From: Erwinia sp. S63
GTDB taxonomy: Bacteria; Pseudomonadota; Gammaproteobacteria; Enterobacterales; Enterobacteriaceae
DNA: 64,000 nt
Direction: 5' to 3'
NCBI RefSeq assembly: GCF_016625195.1
Contig: NZ_JACVUP010000014.1
Span: 62,001-126,000, forward strand
Part shown: piece after piece, positions 44,667 to 53,228 of the stretch
Layout: each line of letters begins with the position of its first letter
How positions within the stretch are numbered: the first letter of the stretch is position 1
Translations under genes and position numbers: made by a program
The notes under the pieces: generated by a model
Told to the model about the DNA's origin: nothing
The model's input: only the letters and a program-made list of their open reading frames with translations
The model's database searches: none

Positions 44667-45295
44667 GATGAAAATCCTTTTAAAGTCATAAAAAGCTGAA
44701 CCAAATTGCTGATAGCAAAGAACACCAGTATCAGCCCGCCACCAATGTTGATGGCGATGGACAGCTTACGAATGTTGATCACTCGCGCTGAAGTCAGCAG
44801 CGTAAAACAGATGATCACCAGCCACAGCGCCATGATGGCAACGTGTATGGAGGCCAGCAGCAAATAATGCAGCAAGGCATGATCGCGCCCGGCGAATTGC
44901 GATACCACAGTGAGATACAACATCACCGCTTTGGGATTAAGCACATTGGCTAGCCAGGCATCTTTAATCCCCATGCGAGCGCTACGGTAAGAGGCGACAG
45001 GTTGGGAAATATGACGGCCTCGACGCAACAACTGTACGCCGAGCCACAGCAGATAAGCAGCACCCGCCACGCTTAACAGATTAAAGATAATGGGGGAACG
45101 CACCAGCAGGGCGCTGATGCCCAGGCCAATCAGCAGCGCATGGGTATAAATACCCAGAGCCGTGCCGAGAATGATCGCCGCCAGCCCGCGCGTGCCTGCC
45201 ACCAGCGTGTTATTCATCGCGAGGGTGAAACTCGCCCCTGGCGACAAGGCCACCGGTAAGATCGCAATGATAAAGGCCAGCACGTGCAGGTTCAT
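44663..45295 (-). CDS. LysE/RhtB-family amino acid exporter
   Basis: A 210-residue inner-membrane protein with six helices. Family signatures are LSPGASFTLAMNNTLVAGTRG near the N-terminus, AGAAYLLWLGVQLLRRG and NVLNPKAVMLYLTVV. RhtB-type proteins export amino acids such as homoserine, threonine or leucine. It is first in a two-gene unit with the P-loop kinase. It faces away from the racemase-like gene at 45422. The cargo is not determined. Confidence 0.88.
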   Translation of the reverse strand: MNLHVLAFIIAILPVALSPGASFTLAMNNTLVAGTRGLAAIILGTALGIYTHALLIGLGISALLVRSPIIFNLLSVAGAAYLLWLGVQLLRRGRHISQPVASYRSARMGIKDAWLANVLNPKAVMLYLTVVSQFAGRDHALLHYLLLASIHVAIMALWLVIICFTLLTSARVINIRKLSIAINIGGGLILVFFAISNLVQLFMTLKGFSS

Positions 45296-45421
45296 GAGGG
45301 TAACGGCTAAGGATTGTTAAATAATTTTGAATATTATTAGACGGTGAAGCAATAATCTACCACTGCAATCACGCCGCCAGGACTCAGCGGACCTATAAAC
45401 AGCACAACAATAAGGATGACC

Positions 45422-46063
45422 ATGACCATCGCTTGCCTGCATACCGCCGCCAGTAATATCGCGCTGTTCGATCACGCGGCACACGCCCTTGAATTACCTT
45501 CCCACACACTGAGCCATATTGTGATGCCGCACCTGCTAGCCGAAGCAGAGCAAAGTGGCGGTATGACGCAGGAGCAACAGCAACGTTTGGCTCAGCTGTT
45601 GCAGAGTATGGGACCGTGGTTTGATGCGATAGTCATTACCTGTTCAACGCTGGGGCCAGTGGCCGATACCTTCCAGCCGCAAAAATCGGGCTGCCCGGTA
45701 TATCGCGCAGATCGGATGCTGGCAGATCACCTGCATCAAATGGCAGGGCCTGCGCTGGTACTCTGCGCGGCTGAGTCAACTTTGGCCGCCACACGCCTGT
45801 TGTTCTGCCCACCCACGCTGACAGTGGAGAAACAGCCACAGGTCGCACTGATTCCTGACGCCTGGGCCGCATTTAAAGCGGGTGATCATCAACGCTATCA
45901 CACGCTCATCGCTGACGCGGTAAAACAGGGGCGCGAGCAGGGCGCACAACACGTAGCACTGGCGCAGGTCTCAATGGCGGCGGCGGCGAATAGCATGTCG
46001 GAGAGCGAGCGCCCGTTGACGATTCCGCAGCTGGCATTAGCCGCGGTGATGGTAGAGCGTTAA
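45422..46063 (+). CDS. Aspartate/glutamate racemase-like protein
   Basis: A 213-residue member of the Asp/Glu/hydantoin racemase superfamily. One catalytic cysteine is clear (VITCSTLGPVAD, about residue 75). The second expected cysteine region near the C-terminus reads LAQVSMAAAANSM, with Ser in place of Cys, so true racemase activity is doubtful. The ATG at 45422 is preferred over 45416 because AAGG is then spaced about 6 nt. The substrate is unknown. Confidence 0.75.
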   Translation: MTIACLHTAASNIALFDHAAHALELPSHTLSHIVMPHLLAEAEQSGGMTQEQQQRLAQLLQSMGPWFDAIVITCSTLGPVADTFQPQKSGCPVYRADRMLADHLHQMAGPALVLCAAESTLAATRLLFCPPTLTVEKQPQVALIPDAWAAFKAGDHQRYHTLIADAVKQGREQGAQHVALAQVSMAAAANSMSESERPLTIPQLALAAVMVER

Positions 46064-46110
46064 TGTCGCGAAGGGGGCGCCCGCGGGTGGCGTCCTCCCT
46101 CTTTTGCTCG

Positions 46111-46626
46111 CTATAGGGATAATCTCTTACGCTGGCGATACCAGGGAATGAAATAAACCAGCATACTTCCCCAGAATATCCCCGCAGTGACGCCGCTGAT
46201 TGCACCGTGAATCAGATTAAAAGACAGGGAAGCAATTAATTCAGGGTGCAAAGCCACAGAAACGGAAAGCATATATTTAGCGGCAAAAGCCAATAACATA
46301 AATATCAATGGCAACACTGAACCTGGGCGAATTATCGTGCCGTGATTTTCACTGGAGATGGGTTTGCCTGTCGCGTGAGACAACATGGCACCGATGATAC
46401 CCCCAATCAGTAAACCGATAATCATGGAAAACAGCGTATAAGCAATCCAGGTGGTTTCCCGAAATACGCCATAAAAGCCCCAAACTAAAAACAAAACTGG
46501 AATGTAGAACAGTTTTTGCACTGCGACTTCACGAGTCTGTAATGCCTTAATGCCGCGAAAAATCAGATAGACGAGTAATATCCACACCCATGTTGGCGTA
46601 TGTCTCAACAGTTCAATCAGTCCCAT
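46111..46626 (-). CDS. Uncharacterised four-helix membrane protein (DUF6622-like)
   Basis: A 171-residue protein with predicted helices at about residues 8-26, 38-55, 60-85, 102-122 and 132-160, and a basic C-terminus WYRQRKRLSL. It resembles small conserved membrane proteins of unknown role. There are no catalytic motifs. It stands alone between the racemase-like gene (convergent) and the TonB receptor control region. Confidence 0.7.
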   Translation of the reverse strand: MGLIELLRHTPTWVWILLVYLIFRGIKALQTREVAVQKLFYIPVLFLVWGFYGVFRETTWIAYTLFSMIIGLLIGGIIGAMLSHATGKPISSENHGTIIRPGSVLPLIFMLLAFAAKYMLSVSVALHPELIASLSFNLIHGAISGVTAGIFWGSMLVYFIPWYRQRKRLSL

Positions 46627-47014
46627 TTTTCATCTCCAGTAACCTGAACAAGGTTAACAAAAAACATTCAGAATCCGCTTGTGATTTAAAATCACATCAC
46701 TGTGAGATTATTTTAGTGCAGATATTTATCGCATGTTAATAACCGCTGAATCCGACAGGTTAATAGATCCGCTAATAACAATACGCTTTCATGAATGTGT
46801 AATATTTGTTTGCATCGCCTGATATTAGTGATTATGGTTGGCAACACTTTTTTACGCTTCACGATCATCTTCTTATAACAACCTCTGCAAAAGAGGTGGC
46901 TTTGCTATTGCCGTTAGTCAGAAGAATAAAGACTGATGGCACTCAATAAAATGTGGGTTGTGTCAATAAACATGAATGTTTTTTTAAACCTTTGGGATGA
47001 AGGAGACACGCGAA
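46627..47014. other. 388-bp control region of the TonB receptor operon
   Basis: An AT-rich region. It has a 17-bp perfect palindrome TGTGATTTAAAATCACA at 46680-46696, which has a 7-bp spacer where a CRP site needs 6, so it may be another regulator site. A small ACCTCT/AGAGGT hairpin lies near 46884. No Fur box matching the consensus was found. Confidence 0.55.
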
Positions 47015-49096
47015 ATGCGTCAGTCTATTACCACACACAACGGCTATTATGCGCGTCGTAAAGTCATCAGTATCGCTATCGGCCTGTGTATTGGCATGTC
47101 GGGTTCCGCCGCCGCCGCAGAAAAAGACTCGGAGGAAGTTGCCAGCAGCCGCGAACGTAACTATCAGGATGAACAAGAGCTGGTGGTGACCGGAGAGAAA
47201 ACGGAACGATCGATTTTTGATACCGGATCGAGCGTTGAAGTTTTTGATAGCCGCAGGATTGATTCGCTGCCCGGTGCTGAAACCGTTTCAGACTTAATGC
47301 GGATGACCGCGAATACCGTTGATGTCGGGATCGGCAACGATCTGCCAACGGTGCGCGGGGTGGATGGCTCCGGCCCATCGACGGGTGCAGGGGCATTCCT
47401 TAGCGGAACTCGCCCGCGTTTAGGATTATCACTGGATGGCCGTGCGCTCACCTATAACGAACAGGCCTATGGACCCCAATCGCTGTGGGATTTAGATCGC
47501 GTGGAAGTGTTTCGAGGGCCGCAAAGTTACATTCAGGGGCGCAATGCCATCGCCGGCGCGATTGTGATGACCACCAAAGATCCCAGCTTCGAATGGGAGA
47601 GCGCTATAAAGGGTGGATTTGGCAATCAGCACGCCTCACAACTGGCGGCGATGGCCAGTGGCCCACTGATTGACGAACAGCTGGCGTTTCGTGTCAGCGT
47701 TGATCGCCAGCGCCGCCGCAGTGACATCGATCTGCCCGCTTACACACCGGTGGGCGATCCGCGCGAAGTGCAAACCACCAATGCGCGCGCCAAACTGCTG
47801 CTCAATCCGGCGGGGCTGCGTGATCTCACCACTAAACTGACTTTTAACCACTCGGATGCCGGTGCGCCGCAAAACGAGAGCCTCAACCCCATGCCGCATC
47901 CGACCAATTCACGCTATGAATGGCGGCGGCCGGTGTTCAAAAGCAATGTGAACAGCGGTATCTGGGACATAGCGTGGGAAGCCAGCCCCACATTGAGGCT
48001 GGAGAACAAACTGATTTATACCGGCTTCAACATCAACCGTTATACCGCGCTCACTCAGCCACACGCGAAAATTGATGGACGTGAAGTGCATGTCGAGCCA
48101 GTACTGCATTTTGGCGACAGTGATAGCCGCCTGCGCGGCCTGGCAGGCCTGCGCTATTTTGATGCCTCACAGGATGAATCGGTCTATATCTTTGGCGGAT
48201 CGACCTTCAAAGACTCAACGCGCACGCAATCGGCTTACGCCGAAATGACCTACGCCATCACGCCACAGGTGGACATCACCGCCGCCAGCCGTGTGGAGAG
48301 TGAACATCGACGTCGCGTGGGAGGTAGCAGCAGTGTGCGCGTCGATCTCGATGAAACTTACAACGTCTTCCTGCCAAAAGTGGATGTTGCCTGGAAGCCC
48401 CAGGCTGGACAGACCTATGGTGCTCGTATCGCGCGCGGATATAACGCCGGCGGGGCCGGGATCACCCTGAGCGCGCCGATTACCAGCTACACCTATGATT
48501 CCGAGTATGTCTGGAACTACGAACTTTATAGCCGTCATCAAGCCACTGAAAATCTGGTGCTGACCAGCAACATTTTCTACAACGATTATAAGGACATGCA
48601 GCTGCCGTATTACCTGGCCAGCGGTTTATCGGTGATCCGCAATGCCGACAAGGTTGTAACCTATGGCGCAGAGCTGGGAGCTAACTGGACGCCTCGCTGG
48701 GATCTTAATCTGTTTGGCAACGTGGGTTTGTTGAAAACGCGGATTAAGAAGTTTGCCAACAGCGGCGTTGAAGGACATGACCTGGCGCGTGCGCCGGCTT
48801 ATACCGCCAACATGGGGGCAAGCTGGCAAATCGCTGCCGGTTGGGAAGTCAGCGGTACCGTCGCCTTCTCTGACTCTTATTACTCCGCGTATGACAACGA
48901 CTCGCGCGGACGCATTGGTTCTTACTGGTCAGCCAACGCGCAACTGGCTTACACCTTCCTGTATGGCCGCGCCACGCTGTTCGCTCAAAACCTGTTTGAT
49001 TCCGATCGTAAAACCATGGTCAGCGGCAACGATGTTTATGGTGCCACGCTGCAACGCTCGCGCATGATTGGTGCGGCGTTGGAACTGACATTCTAA
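47015..49096 (+). CDS. TonB-dependent outer-membrane receptor
   Basis: A 693-residue receptor. A signal peptide ending GSAAAAE (about residue 32) is followed by a TonB-box-like EQELVVTGE and a plug domain (SLPGAETVSDLMRMTANT, LWDLDRVEVFRGPQSYIQGRNAIAGAIVM). A 22-strand barrel ends in the C-terminal aromatic GAALELTF. The ATG at 47015 follows AGGAG by 9 nt; an ATG at 46997 is possible. The plug is unlike classical ferric enterobactin or vitamin B12 receptors, so the ligand is unknown. A beta-propeller gene follows 11 bp downstream and is probably coexpressed. Confidence 0.92.
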   Translation: MRQSITTHNGYYARRKVISIAIGLCIGMSGSAAAAEKDSEEVASSRERNYQDEQELVVTGEKTERSIFDTGSSVEVFDSRRIDSLPGAETVSDLMRMTANTVDVGIGNDLPTVRGVDGSGPSTGAGAFLSGTRPRLGLSLDGRALTYNEQAYGPQSLWDLDRVEVFRGPQSYIQGRNAIAGAIVMTTKDPSFEWESAIKGGFGNQHASQLAAMASGPLIDEQLAFRVSVDRQRRRSDIDLPAYTPVGDPREVQTTNARAKLLLNPAGLRDLTTKLTFNHSDAGAPQNESLNPMPHPTNSRYEWRRPVFKSNVNSGIWDIAWEASPTLRLENKLIYTGFNINRYTALTQPHAKIDGREVHVEPVLHFGDSDSRLRGLAGLRYFDASQDESVYIFGGSTFKDSTRTQSAYAEMTYAITPQVDITAASRVESEHRRRVGGSSSVRVDLDETYNVFLPKVDVAWKPQAGQTYGARIARGYNAGGAGITLSAPITSYTYDSEYVWNYELYSRHQATENLVLTSNIFYNDYKDMQLPYYLASGLSVIRNADKVVTYGAELGANWTPRWDLNLFGNVGLLKTRIKKFANSGVEGHDLARAPAYTANMGASWQIAAGWEVSGTVAFSDSYYSAYDNDSRGRIGSYWSANAQLAYTFLYGRATLFAQNLFDSDRKTMVSGNDVYGATLQRSRMIGAALELTF

Positions 49097-49107
49097 GGAG
49101 AGATGAG

Positions 49108-50280
49108 ATGAAAGGAAAAGTCATGGCTTCATTCATGCTACTGGCAAGTGTGGCTGCAAACGCGGAAAACGTTCGTCAGGCGCTGGCTCCGGCGTTGGTA
49201 GAAATGGCCTACAGTCCGAAGCAAAATGCGCTGTTTGTCAGTGCGCCCGACTGGAAGCAGGAAACAAAATCCAGCGTGCTGCGCCTTAACCCGTTGACAT
49301 TAAAAGCCGAAGCCACCATTCCACAGCAGGTCAAAGGTTTCGGTGTGGCGCTGGATGACAACAACAACCGCCTCTACCTTAGCCAGGGATTTAACGGTGG
49401 CGTTGGCGTGGTAGATACCGTCGCTAACCGCGCGCTGCACGATATCGTCTTGCAAAACAAAGTGAATCTGGCCGCGGCTTATCGCGCGGCGGGGATTGGC
49501 GGCCAGCGCTTAGCCTATCTGCTGGAGGAGTTACAGCGCTTCGGTATCAGCGATGATTACTTGTACAAAGTACGTGAAGTGAAATATGACGCGCGCAGCG
49601 GTCGACTGTTTTTACCCGGTCTGGGCTACGGCGTAGAAAGTGTGCTGTTCGTAGTGGATACCCGCAAGCAGCAGCTTGAAAAAGTCATTCCAGGTTTTGG
49701 CTTTTACGCCACCGGTATCGCCATTGATGAAGCGGGACGCCGGGTGTTTGTCTCCAATATGCAGGGGCAACTGATGACGCTGAACGCGGACACGCTTGAA
49801 ATCACCCATACGCAGGAAATAGAAGCCGATCAACTGCTTAATCTGGTCTACGACCCGCAGGGGAATCGCCTGCTTGGCGTTGATCAGGGGATCGATCGTG
49901 ACAAGCCGCGAAATAACTATCTGGGACCGACCTACACCCGACGCAGCAGTGGACATCAGCTATTTGCTCTCGATGCAGACAGCGGCAAGGTTCTGGCGAA
50001 GGTGGATACCGATCAGGTGCCGATTGGCTTACTGCTGGATGCTCAGCAGCAGCGCATTTATGTCACCAACCGCAACGGTGTCAGAGTCGAAAAGGGCGCG
50101 GGGACGGTGACGGTATTTGATGCCCGATCGCTGCAACGAATTAACACCCTGGCGTTGCCTCCGCACCCCAATAGCCTGGCACTCGACGAGGCTAATCACG
50201 CCCTGTTCGTCACGGTGAAAAATGACGGTGCAGCGAACAAAGCAGGAACATTGGAGAGTGTGGTGCGTATCAGCGAGTAA
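49108..50280 (+). CDS. Exported YncE-like beta-propeller protein
   Basis: A 390-residue protein with a signal peptide ending VAANAEN (about residue 20) and YVTN/NHL-like propeller repeats. Repeated LYLSQGFNGGVGVVDT, VFVSNMQGQLMTLNADT and IYVTNRNGVRVEKGAG units mark the blades. E. coli YncE is 353 residues and is Fur-regulated with a TonB receptor gene beside it; here the receptor precedes it on the same strand. It may bind the receptor's ligand or its carrier in the periplasm, but function is not known. GGAG precedes the ATG. Confidence 0.85.
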   Translation: MKGKVMASFMLLASVAANAENVRQALAPALVEMAYSPKQNALFVSAPDWKQETKSSVLRLNPLTLKAEATIPQQVKGFGVALDDNNNRLYLSQGFNGGVGVVDTVANRALHDIVLQNKVNLAAAYRAAGIGGQRLAYLLEELQRFGISDDYLYKVREVKYDARSGRLFLPGLGYGVESVLFVVDTRKQQLEKVIPGFGFYATGIAIDEAGRRVFVSNMQGQLMTLNADTLEITHTQEIEADQLLNLVYDPQGNRLLGVDQGIDRDKPRNNYLGPTYTRRSSGHQLFALDADSGKVLAKVDTDQVPIGLLLDAQQQRIYVTNRNGVRVEKGAGTVTVFDARSLQRINTLALPPHPNSLALDEANHALFVTVKNDGAANKAGTLESVVRISE

Positions 50281-50594
50281 CAGCGCGATGTGAAGTCACG
50301 GTGCGATTGATGGCGTGGCCCTGCAATAGCCGGGTGCAGGCACAGGCGTCATCAATCCGCCGCTACCCCAGGTTGGTCCTGAATTCTCCTGAGGAATAAT
50401 ATAAAAGAACCATTTCTTTCCTGATGATGATATTTATCACTGCCTGGCTTTGTCATGTAATTGTCATTTAAGACTTTAAGAACAATCCGAACTTTCCAGT
50501 CCGTTATTGCGGTTAAAAATGCGGCATAATTATCCGCTACGTGCTTCAGGCGTCAATAAAATTACTCACATGAAAAGAATTTTTGAGGCGAATA
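50281..50594. other. 314-bp spacer with a long hairpin
   Basis: A nested stem at 50305-50357 (GATTGATGGCG with CGTCATCAATC, one mismatch, and an inner CCTGCA/TGCAGG) lies 25 bp after the propeller stop. It may end or protect that transcript. The rest is AT-rich and presumably holds the promoter of the lysozyme-like gene. Confidence 0.6.
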
Positions 50595-51398
50595 ATGGAA
50601 ACGATTCAGGAAAGTGTTGGGCTGCGCGGAACCAATCGACCGCAAGATGTCAAACTGGTGCAAACATTATTAAATAAAAATGGTTTTCCGCAATTACAAA
50701 TCGATGGCATTTGCGGGAATAACACCACTAAAGCAATTATCACCTACCAAAAACATTTTTATCATCATCCCGATGGCCTGGTGTCACCCGGCAAAAAAAC
50801 CTTCAGTCAGTTGTCCTCCGGTCAGCGTAGTGGCTTGCCGCGCGCCCACGGCTCCACCGGCAGTAACCCCAACGGTGCGCGCAAAAATCCAATGACCATG
50901 TACCCGAGTTATCAGGTACTTAAACTGATGATGCAGTATGAACAGCTGCACACGTTACCGTATGACGACCACAGTTCTCACACCATCAGTAGCTGGACGG
51001 CGGGTGCGACCATCGGTTACGGACATTGGATCAGCCGTCAGAGCGAATTCGACCAGTTTAAAGATGGCATCTCAGAGTCGGCTGCTGAAACGTTATTCTC
51101 CCAGGATTTAAAAAAGTTTGTTGATGCGGTACGACAGTATGCCAAAGTCGCGCTGACTCAAAATGAGTTTGATGCATTAGTCATGCTGGCGTTTAATATT
51201 GGTACACGTGATAACCTGAACCATAAAGGCTTATATTACTCGACGGCATTAAAAGTGATTAATGGCGAATCGCCGGAGGATTTGGATCGCGCGTGGATGC
51301 AGTTTGTTTATTCGCGCGGCGTGCGTATGAAGGGATTGGTGAATCGCAGGAAAAGTGAATTGAACGTATATCACAAAGGAATTTATATCAAATTATGA
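50595..51398 (+). CDS. Peptidoglycan-binding lysozyme-like protein, probable T6SS effector
   Basis: A 267-residue protein. An N-terminal PG-binding-1 type domain (residues about 8-75, DVKLVQTLLNKNGFPQLQIDGICG) and a Pro/Gly/Ser linker (to about 100) precede a GH24 phage-lysozyme fold. The Glu-Asp-Thr triad fits E116, D125 and T139 (in TIGYGH), with eight extra residues before the Thr. No signal peptide, so export needs another route. It starts opposite the T6SS cluster, and its stop overlaps an exported small protein that looks like an immunity partner. GAGG precedes the ATG at 50595. Cell-wall hydrolysis in a rival periplasm is the likely job. Confidence 0.82.
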   Translation: METIQESVGLRGTNRPQDVKLVQTLLNKNGFPQLQIDGICGNNTTKAIITYQKHFYHHPDGLVSPGKKTFSQLSSGQRSGLPRAHGSTGSNPNGARKNPMTMYPSYQVLKLMMQYEQLHTLPYDDHSSHTISSWTAGATIGYGHWISRQSEFDQFKDGISESAAETLFSQDLKKFVDAVRQYAKVALTQNEFDALVMLAFNIGTRDNLNHKGLYYSTALKVINGESPEDLDRAWMQFVYSRGVRMKGLVNRRKSELNVYHKGIYIKL

Positions 51399-51793
51399 AA
51401 AAGCTACTTGCCTTATCACTGGTCTGTTTTTCACTCCACGCGATGGCACAGACGCCTGCTGCCAAAAAACCGTTTTTTGATAGCAAAAGCTATCAGGTGT
51501 TTCTGGATACCAGCAAATGCGTTGAGGGCGATGTGGAGTGCGATGGCATTGTTTATCACTCGATCAATAAAAAGAATCACCATCAATTGACGCTGAAGGG
51601 ATCGACGCTGAATATTGGCCCGTCGCACGATTTCCGTGGCTACATCTTCCGCAACGGTGATTACAGTTACGTGTTGTCTCCGGCAGCAGGCGCGGGTAAC
51701 GATGACAACCACGTCTGGACGCTACAGGTTTCACAGCACCAGTCCAAAGGGGACAAAGTGCTGTTCTCCGAAAACGGCAACGTGGTCGAATAA
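51395..51793 (+). CDS. Exported small protein, probable immunity protein to the lysozyme
   Basis: A 132-residue protein with a signal peptide (cleaved near HAMAQT, residue 19) and two cysteines (KCVEGDVEC) likely to form a disulfide. The rest is beta-rich (YVLSPAAGAGNDDNHVWTLQVSQ). It overlaps the lysozyme stop by 4 nt (ATGA), the arrangement expected for a toxin whose cell-wall target is in the periplasm. I do not recognise a named family. Its stop is 1 bp from the ppkA stop on the other strand. Immunity function is inference from size, export and overlap. Confidence 0.75.
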   Translation: MKKLLALSLVCFSLHAMAQTPAAKKPFFDSKSYQVFLDTSKCVEGDVECDGIVYHSINKKNHHQLTLKGSTLNIGPSHDFRGYIFRNGDYSYVLSPAAGAGNDDNHVWTLQVSQHQSKGDKVLFSENGNVVE

Positions 51794-51794
51794 A

Positions 51795-53228
51795 TCAGCC
51801 TGCGGGAGTCGGCACATTCACCAGCCAGGTGCCGCTCCCTTCATCAATATGCAATGTATGCTGCCAGTGACCGCCTTGCTTAAGCGTCACCTGCAGCTGA
51901 TAGTCCCCCGGAACTAAACTCAACCTTTTCATGCCATCCTGATCATCCGTGCTTTGCGCTTTACCGTTGATTTCCACCTGAGTCAGCTGGGTGGCATCTG
52001 CTGCGCGCAAATAAATCTGCGCGGGCGTAACAGGGGCAGGCGCGACAGCGGGTTTAGGTGACGTCGTCACTTTTTGTTCTGCCACTTCCACCGCGGGTTT
52101 TGTGGGGGCGACCGCCACGTGTGCAGGGCTATTGTTCTTCAATCCGTGCACCGCAAGCAGGGTCACCAATCCCGCCGCGGCTATCCCGCCGCCAATCCAC
52201 AGCGGACGCCGTCTGGGTGGCGTCACGATAGCCGGTTCAGACATGACTATCTCCGGCACCACCACTGCAGGCAACAAGGTTTCTTCGCGGGCAGAGGTCA
52301 GTTCCGGTTCTGGCCCATCACACTGCACCTCGCGGTCGTTTTCCACCAACAGATCGCGCAGGGCGACAATTGACTGCGGGCGCTGCTCGGGTTCGCAGGC
52401 CAGCATCTGGTCGATGGTACGCAGCAAGCCGCGGGAATAACCGCTCAGCTCCCGTTCAGCCAGCGGCTGATAACTATCACTCAGCGAACGCACCACGCTT
52501 ACCGGCGGTGCCTCGCCGCAAATCAGCGTATGCAACACCGCGCCCAGTGCATAGATATCGGTCCACGGGCCCTGATCGCCATCGCGTCCTTCGCTGTACT
52601 GTTCAATCGGCGCATAACCCGGTTTCAGCATGATCTCGGTTTTATCCGTCAGATGTCCGATGGTTTTGCACGCTGAACCGAAATCCAGCAGCACCGGCGC
52701 GCCATCCTGTTGCAGCAAAATATTGTCCGGTGCGATGTCGCGATGCAGATAGTCGTGATCATGTAGGGTTTTCAACGCGCTAAGCAGTGGCGGCAGCATG
52801 TCGCGCATCGCCTCTTCACTGCAGGGGGTAAAATCACGCAGGTAGCGACTTTTCAGCGTTTCACCCTGATAGAACTGCGTCACCATATAGGCGGTATCAT
52901 TGGCTTGCCAGAAGCGCAGCACGTGCAACAGATGTGGATGGTTAAAGCGCCCGAGGGTTTTAGCTTCCTGCATAAAGCTGTTTAAACCCGCTTGATAGAG
53001 GCGCATAAAGCGCTCACTGCGTAACAGCAGATGATGATTCTCATCACGTAGTGCAATTGAAGCCGGCATAAACTCTTTGATGGCCACAGTGCGATCCAAC
53101 TCGCTATCCCAGGCGCGATAGACAATGCCGAAGCCACCTTCACCAATCACCTGCTGAATTTCATACTCGTTAAAGCGATAGCCGATGGGCAGCGCCTGAG
53201 ATGCGGTTTTGTTGCTGGCTTCACTCAT
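51795..53228 (-). CDS. ppkA: PpkA-like serine/threonine protein kinase of the T6SS
   Basis: A 477-residue membrane kinase. The Gly loop IGEGGFG is at 28-34, the ATP lysine K51 in TVAIK, the catalytic HRD at 162-164 (N169), and DFG at 182. A transmembrane helix (about 342-362) leads to a periplasmic tail with a VEINGKAQ-type PEGA-like segment. Kinases of this type phosphorylate the FHA protein TagH to switch on T6SS, and PppA reverses it. The ATG at 53228 lies inside the end of tssH (8-nt overlap). It is the last gene of the T6SS operon in this window. Confidence 0.9.
   Translation of the reverse strand: MSEASNKTASQALPIGYRFNEYEIQQVIGEGGFGIVYRAWDSELDRTVAIKEFMPASIALRDENHHLLLRSERFMRLYQAGLNSFMQEAKTLGRFNHPHLLHVLRFWQANDTAYMVTQFYQGETLKSRYLRDFTPCSEEAMRDMLPPLLSALKTLHDHDYLHRDIAPDNILLQQDGAPVLLDFGSACKTIGHLTDKTEIMLKPGYAPIEQYSEGRDGDQGPWTDIYALGAVLHTLICGEAPPVSVVRSLSDSYQPLAERELSGYSRGLLRTIDQMLACEPEQRPQSIVALRDLLVENDREVQCDGPEPELTSAREETLLPAVVVPEIVMSEPAIVTPPRRRPLWIGGGIAAAGLVTLLAVHGLKNNSPAHVAVAPTKPAVEVAEQKVTTSPKPAVAPAPVTPAQIYLRAADATQLTQVEINGKAQSTDDQDGMKRLSLVPGDYQLQVTLKQGGHWQHTLHIDEGSGTWLVNVPTPAG

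Noticed and set aside
46680..46696. Calling the palindrome a CRP site
   Set aside because: The half-sites are perfect but the spacer is 7 bp, not 6, so I list it only as a palindrome.
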